Source: Phycisphaera sp.
Lineage (GTDB): Bacteria > Planctomycetota > Phycisphaerae > Phycisphaerales > Phycisphaeraceae
Length of the DNA stretch: 6,856 bases
Reading direction: 5' to 3'
Assembly: GCA_029287335.1 (NCBI GenBank)
Contig: JARFRI010000230.1
Span: 1 to 6,856, forward strand
Part shown: one piece after another, positions 5,424 through 6,856 of the stretch
Layout: the number at the start of each line of letters is the position of its first letter
How positions within the stretch are numbered: position 1 is the stretch's first letter
Notes under the pieces: model-generated
What the model was told of the DNA's origin: nothing
The model's database searches: none
The model's input: only the letters and a program-made list of their open reading frames with translations
Translations under genes and position numbers: made by a program

Positions 5424-5633
5424 ATGCCAATCAAAAAAGATGAACTACACAACATGAGCGACCCGGCGATCGTGGAAGAGACCAAGCGTCTCCGCGACCG
5501 ACTCTACGAACTGCGTCAGCAGGCCGTAACCGAGCAGCTCGAAAACAACCGCGAGCCCGGCAACATCAAGAAAGATATTGCCCGGCTGATGACCGAAAAG
5601 CGCATGCGCGAAATTAGCAAGGAAACCGCCTGA
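5424..5633 (+). CDS. rpmC: Large ribosomal subunit protein L29 (uL29)
   Basis: L29 is a small helical protein near the peptide tunnel exit, next to L23. The 69-residue product has the usual length and two long helices: DELHNMSDPAIVEETKRLRD through the LYELRQQAVTEQLEN signature, then the second helix. It ends with the IKKDIARLMTEKRMRE pattern seen across the family. The frame is open from an ATG at 5400, but that start lies inside the palindrome. The ATG at 5424 has AGGA eight bases upstream and matches the family start, so it is preferred. The TGA overlaps the rpsQ ATG by one base. Confidence 0.96.
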   Translation: MPIKKDELHNMSDPAIVEETKRLRDRLYELRQQAVTEQLENNREPGNIKKDIARLMTEKRMREISKETA

Positions 5634-5938
5634 TGTCCGAGACCAACACCAAGAAAGTAACCGGCACCAAGGTCGGCGTCGTCACCAGCTCCAAGCGGGA
5701 CAAGACGCGCACCGTCGCGGTGGAATTCCAAAAGGTCCACGCCAAGTACGGCAAGCGTCTGCGCCGCCAAGCCAAGTTCCAGGTGCACGACGAGAGCAAC
5801 GACAGCAACGAAGGCGACCGCGTTGAAATCGCCCAGTGCCGACCACTGAGCAAGACCAAAAGCTGGCGTCTGGTCAAAGTGCTCGAGCGTGCCCCCGAAG
5901 CCGTTTCGCACAGCGACGAAGCGCCCGCCGCCGACTAA
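5633..5938 (+). CDS. rpsQ: Small ribosomal subunit protein S17 (uS17)
   Basis: S17 is a primary 16S rRNA-binding protein with an OB fold. The 101-residue product has the core GTKVGVVTSSKRDKTRTVAV, a KYGKRLRR stretch and the C-terminal signature GDRVEIAQCRPLSKTKSWRL (residues 61-80). E. coli S17 has 84 residues. The extra length is a short polar N-terminus and a C-terminal tail of about 15 residues rich in E, A and D. The start overlaps the rpmC stop (TGATG), and AAGGA (5619-5623) lies nine bases upstream inside rpmC, which suggests translational coupling. A 96-nt gap follows. Confidence 0.97.
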   Translation: MSETNTKKVTGTKVGVVTSSKRDKTRTVAVEFQKVHAKYGKRLRRQAKFQVHDESNDSNEGDRVEIAQCRPLSKTKSWRLVKVLERAPEAVSHSDEAPAAD

Positions 5939-5962
5939 CTCGGCATTGTCCAGAGAACCCGC

Positions 5963-5976
5963 CGCGGCTTGCCGCG
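5963..5976 (+). repeat. Intergenic palindrome, first of two in the rpsQ-rplN gap
   Basis: CGCGGC (5963-5968) is complementary to GCCGCG (5971-5976), with TT between them. In practice the loop would be four bases. It lies 24 bases after the rpsQ stop with no T-tract. The arms are identical to those at 4159-4173. Confidence 0.65.
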
Positions 5977-6001
5977 TGAACGATACAAAAGAAACCAACC
6001 G

Positions 6002-6022
6002 CGACTAAACCCGCGTTTAGCG
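6002..6022 (+). repeat. Intergenic hairpin, second in the rpsQ-rplN gap
   Basis: CTAAAC (6005-6010) pairs with GTTTAG (6015-6020) around CCGC. CG (6002-6003) then pairs with CG (6021-6022), with A6004 bulged. It is immediately followed by AGGAA (6024-6028), the rplN ribosome binding site. GCGTTTAGCG at 6013-6022 has an exact inverted copy at 6456-6465 in the next gap. Confidence 0.65.
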
Positions 6023-6034
6023 TAGGAACAAGCG

Positions 6035-6421
6035 ATGATCCAAGCAGAATCCAGAGTCGATGTAGCGGACAACAGCGGCGCGAAAATTGCGTACGTGATC
6101 CGTGTGCTGGGCCGATCGACCGGCCGCGGTAAGTTCACCCGCCCAAGCGCTTCGCTGGGTGACCGCGTGGTGTGCTCGGTTAAGAAGGCGCTGCCCGGCA
6201 GCGACATCAAGACAGGCACGATCGTCAAGGGTGTCGTCGTCCGGACGAACTACCCCGTGCGACGCTCCGACGGCAGCTACGTCCGCTTCGATAAGAACGC
6301 GATCGTCCTCATCGACGACAACGGCAACCCCCGTGGCACACGCATCTTTGGTGCCGTCGCCCGTGAACTGCGTGAGCAGAGCTATATGAAGATCGTCTCG
6401 CTCGCCAGCGAGGTTGTCTAA
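6035..6421 (+). CDS. rplN: Large ribosomal subunit protein L14 (uL14)
   Basis: L14 lies on the 50S interface face, forms a bridge to 16S rRNA helix 14 and is the docking site of the silencing factor RsfS. The 128-residue product begins [17 protein letters not shown] and contains [20 protein letters not shown] and the segment [20 protein letters not shown]. It ends [20 protein letters not shown]. Most bacterial L14 proteins are about 122-123 residues. The surplus falls at about residues 28-42 ([18 protein letters not shown] region), where others have a short RRYAxxGD-type loop. AGGAA lies six bases upstream of the start at 6035. The gene keeps its usual place at the head of the spc half of the operon. 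Confidence 0.98.
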   Translation: MIQAESRVDVADNSGAKIAYVIRVLGRSTGRGKFTRPSASLGDRVVCSVKKALPGSDIKTGTIVKGVVVRTNYPVRRSDGSYVRFDKNAIVLIDDNGNPRGTRIFGAVARELREQSYMKIVSLASEVV

Positions 6422-6437
6422 GGAATTGAACCAACAA

Positions 6438-6457
6438 CGTGCGAGTACGCTCGCACG
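6438..6457 (+). repeat. Strong palindrome in the rplN-rplX gap
   Basis: CGTGCGAG (6438-6445) pairs perfectly with CTCGCACG (6450-6457) around TACG. At eight base pairs this is the longest perfect stem among the internal gaps. It is followed by CTAAACGC and not by a T-tract, so it is not an intrinsic terminator. Confidence 0.7.
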
Positions 6458-6471
6458 CTAAACGCAAACGA

Positions 6472-6490
6472 CTAGAAGCTAAAGGCTTAG
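6472..6490 (+). promoter_or_regulatory. Small hairpin overlapping the rplX ribosome binding site
   Basis: AAGC (6476-6479) can pair with GCTT (6485-6488) around TAAAG, with CT/AG (6472-6473 with 6489-6490) able to extend it past two unpaired bases. The likely rplX ribosome binding site AAAGG (6481-6485) lies in the loop and the first stem base. The structure is weak and its regulatory value uncertain. Confidence 0.35.
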
Positions 6491-6493
6491 AAC

Positions 6494-6829
6494 ATGGCAC
6501 GACATATCCGCAAAAACGACGAGGTCATCGTGACCGCTGGCTCCGACAAGGGCTCACGCGGGCGCGTGGTCCAGGTGCTCACCGGTCAAGACCGCGTGAT
6601 CATCGAGGGCATCAACGTCCGACGCAAGCACGTCAAGCCGACCCAGTCCAATCCCCAGGGCGGCGTCGTATCCGTGGCGATGCCGATCCACATCAGCAAC
6701 GTCTCACCTGTTGACAAGAATAAGAAAGCCACTCGTGTCCGTTTTGAAACCAACAAGGATGGCGAGAAGGTCCGCGTCGCAGTGACGACCGGCGAAACCC
6801 TTTCCGTCCTCAAGAAGGCACGCAAGTAA
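6494..6829 (+). CDS. rplX: Large ribosomal subunit protein L24 (uL24)
   Basis: L24 is one of the two initiators of 50S assembly and binds the 5' end of 23S rRNA near the tunnel exit. The 111-residue product starts MARHIRKNDEVIVTAGSDKG and runs into GRVVQVL, together a KOW motif (about residues 5-30). It then shows the family EGINVRRKHVKPTQSNPQGG and AMPIHISNVSPVD segments, with a basic C-terminus. It is slightly longer than E. coli L24 (104). The start has AAAGG (6481-6485) eight bases upstream. The 27 bases after its stop hold no recognisable feature. rplE (L5) would be the expected next gene outside the window. Confidence 0.97.
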   Translation: MARHIRKNDEVIVTAGSDKGSRGRVVQVLTGQDRVIIEGINVRRKHVKPTQSNPQGGVVSVAMPIHISNVSPVDKNKKATRVRFETNKDGEKVRVAVTTGETLSVLKKARK

Positions 6830-6856
6830 ACAAACCCGCCTAAGTCGACCACGCAC

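Noticed and set aside
5963..5976. Gap palindromes as Rho-independent terminators
   Set aside because: None of them is followed by a T-tract, and ending transcription within this operon would be costly.
6102..6389. Overlapping + strand open frames within rplN, rpsJ, rplD, rpsS and other genes
   Set aside because: These are out-of-frame shadows of certain genes with low-complexity R/S/A/T-rich products and no ribosome binding sites or family resemblance.

Overview
The window is one end-to-end piece of a bacterial S10-spc ribosomal protein operon, all on the + strand, in the canonical order rpsJ (S10), rplC (L3), rplD (L4), rplW (L23), rplB (L2), rpsS (S19), rplV (L22), rpsC (S3), rplP (L16), rpmC (L29), rpsQ (S17), rplN (L14), rplX (L24). 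It ends 27 bases after rplX, where rplE (L5) would be expected next. All thirteen reading frames look intact. No mobile element, CRISPR array, tRNA or foreign gene is visible, and no exotic new system is supported.

The organism is a bacterium with fairly GC-rich DNA. Several proteins have non-standard segments: the L2 C-terminal motif, the L3 central loop, and insertions in L14 and L23. Together with the loosely packed operon, these suggest Planctomycetota, possibly the Phycisphaerae. This placement is inferred from general protein character and was not confirmed by any search.

Layout. Bases 1-40 probably hold the end or trailer of an unidentified upstream gene. A strong intrinsic terminator at 41-69 closes that transcript. 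A near-consensus sigma70-type promoter (175-202) then starts the ribosomal operon, with a leader of about 75 nt that can form small hairpins before rpsJ. rplD/rplW and rpmC/rpsQ overlap by one base (TAATG and TGATG) and are probably translationally coupled. The other genes are separated by 40-163 nt, which is loose for this operon.

The most unusual feature is what fills these gaps. Most contain a short GC-rich palindrome, usually just upstream of the next start codon, often carrying or followed by TTAGC (or GCTAA on the other side). One 18-nt version occurs twice exactly (3772-3789 and 5395-5412). None is followed by a T-tract, so they are not intrinsic terminators. They may be RNA-processing, stability or translation-spacing elements, or a dispersed palindromic repeat family. 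The longest gap (163 nt, rplC-rplD) has three possible stem-loops upstream of the gene for L4, which is the operon's autogenous repressor in E. coli.

The products work together: S10, S19, S3 and S17 join the 30S subunit, and L2, L3, L4, L14, L16, L22, L23, L24 and L29 join the 50S subunit. Co-transcription helps keep their amounts balanced.
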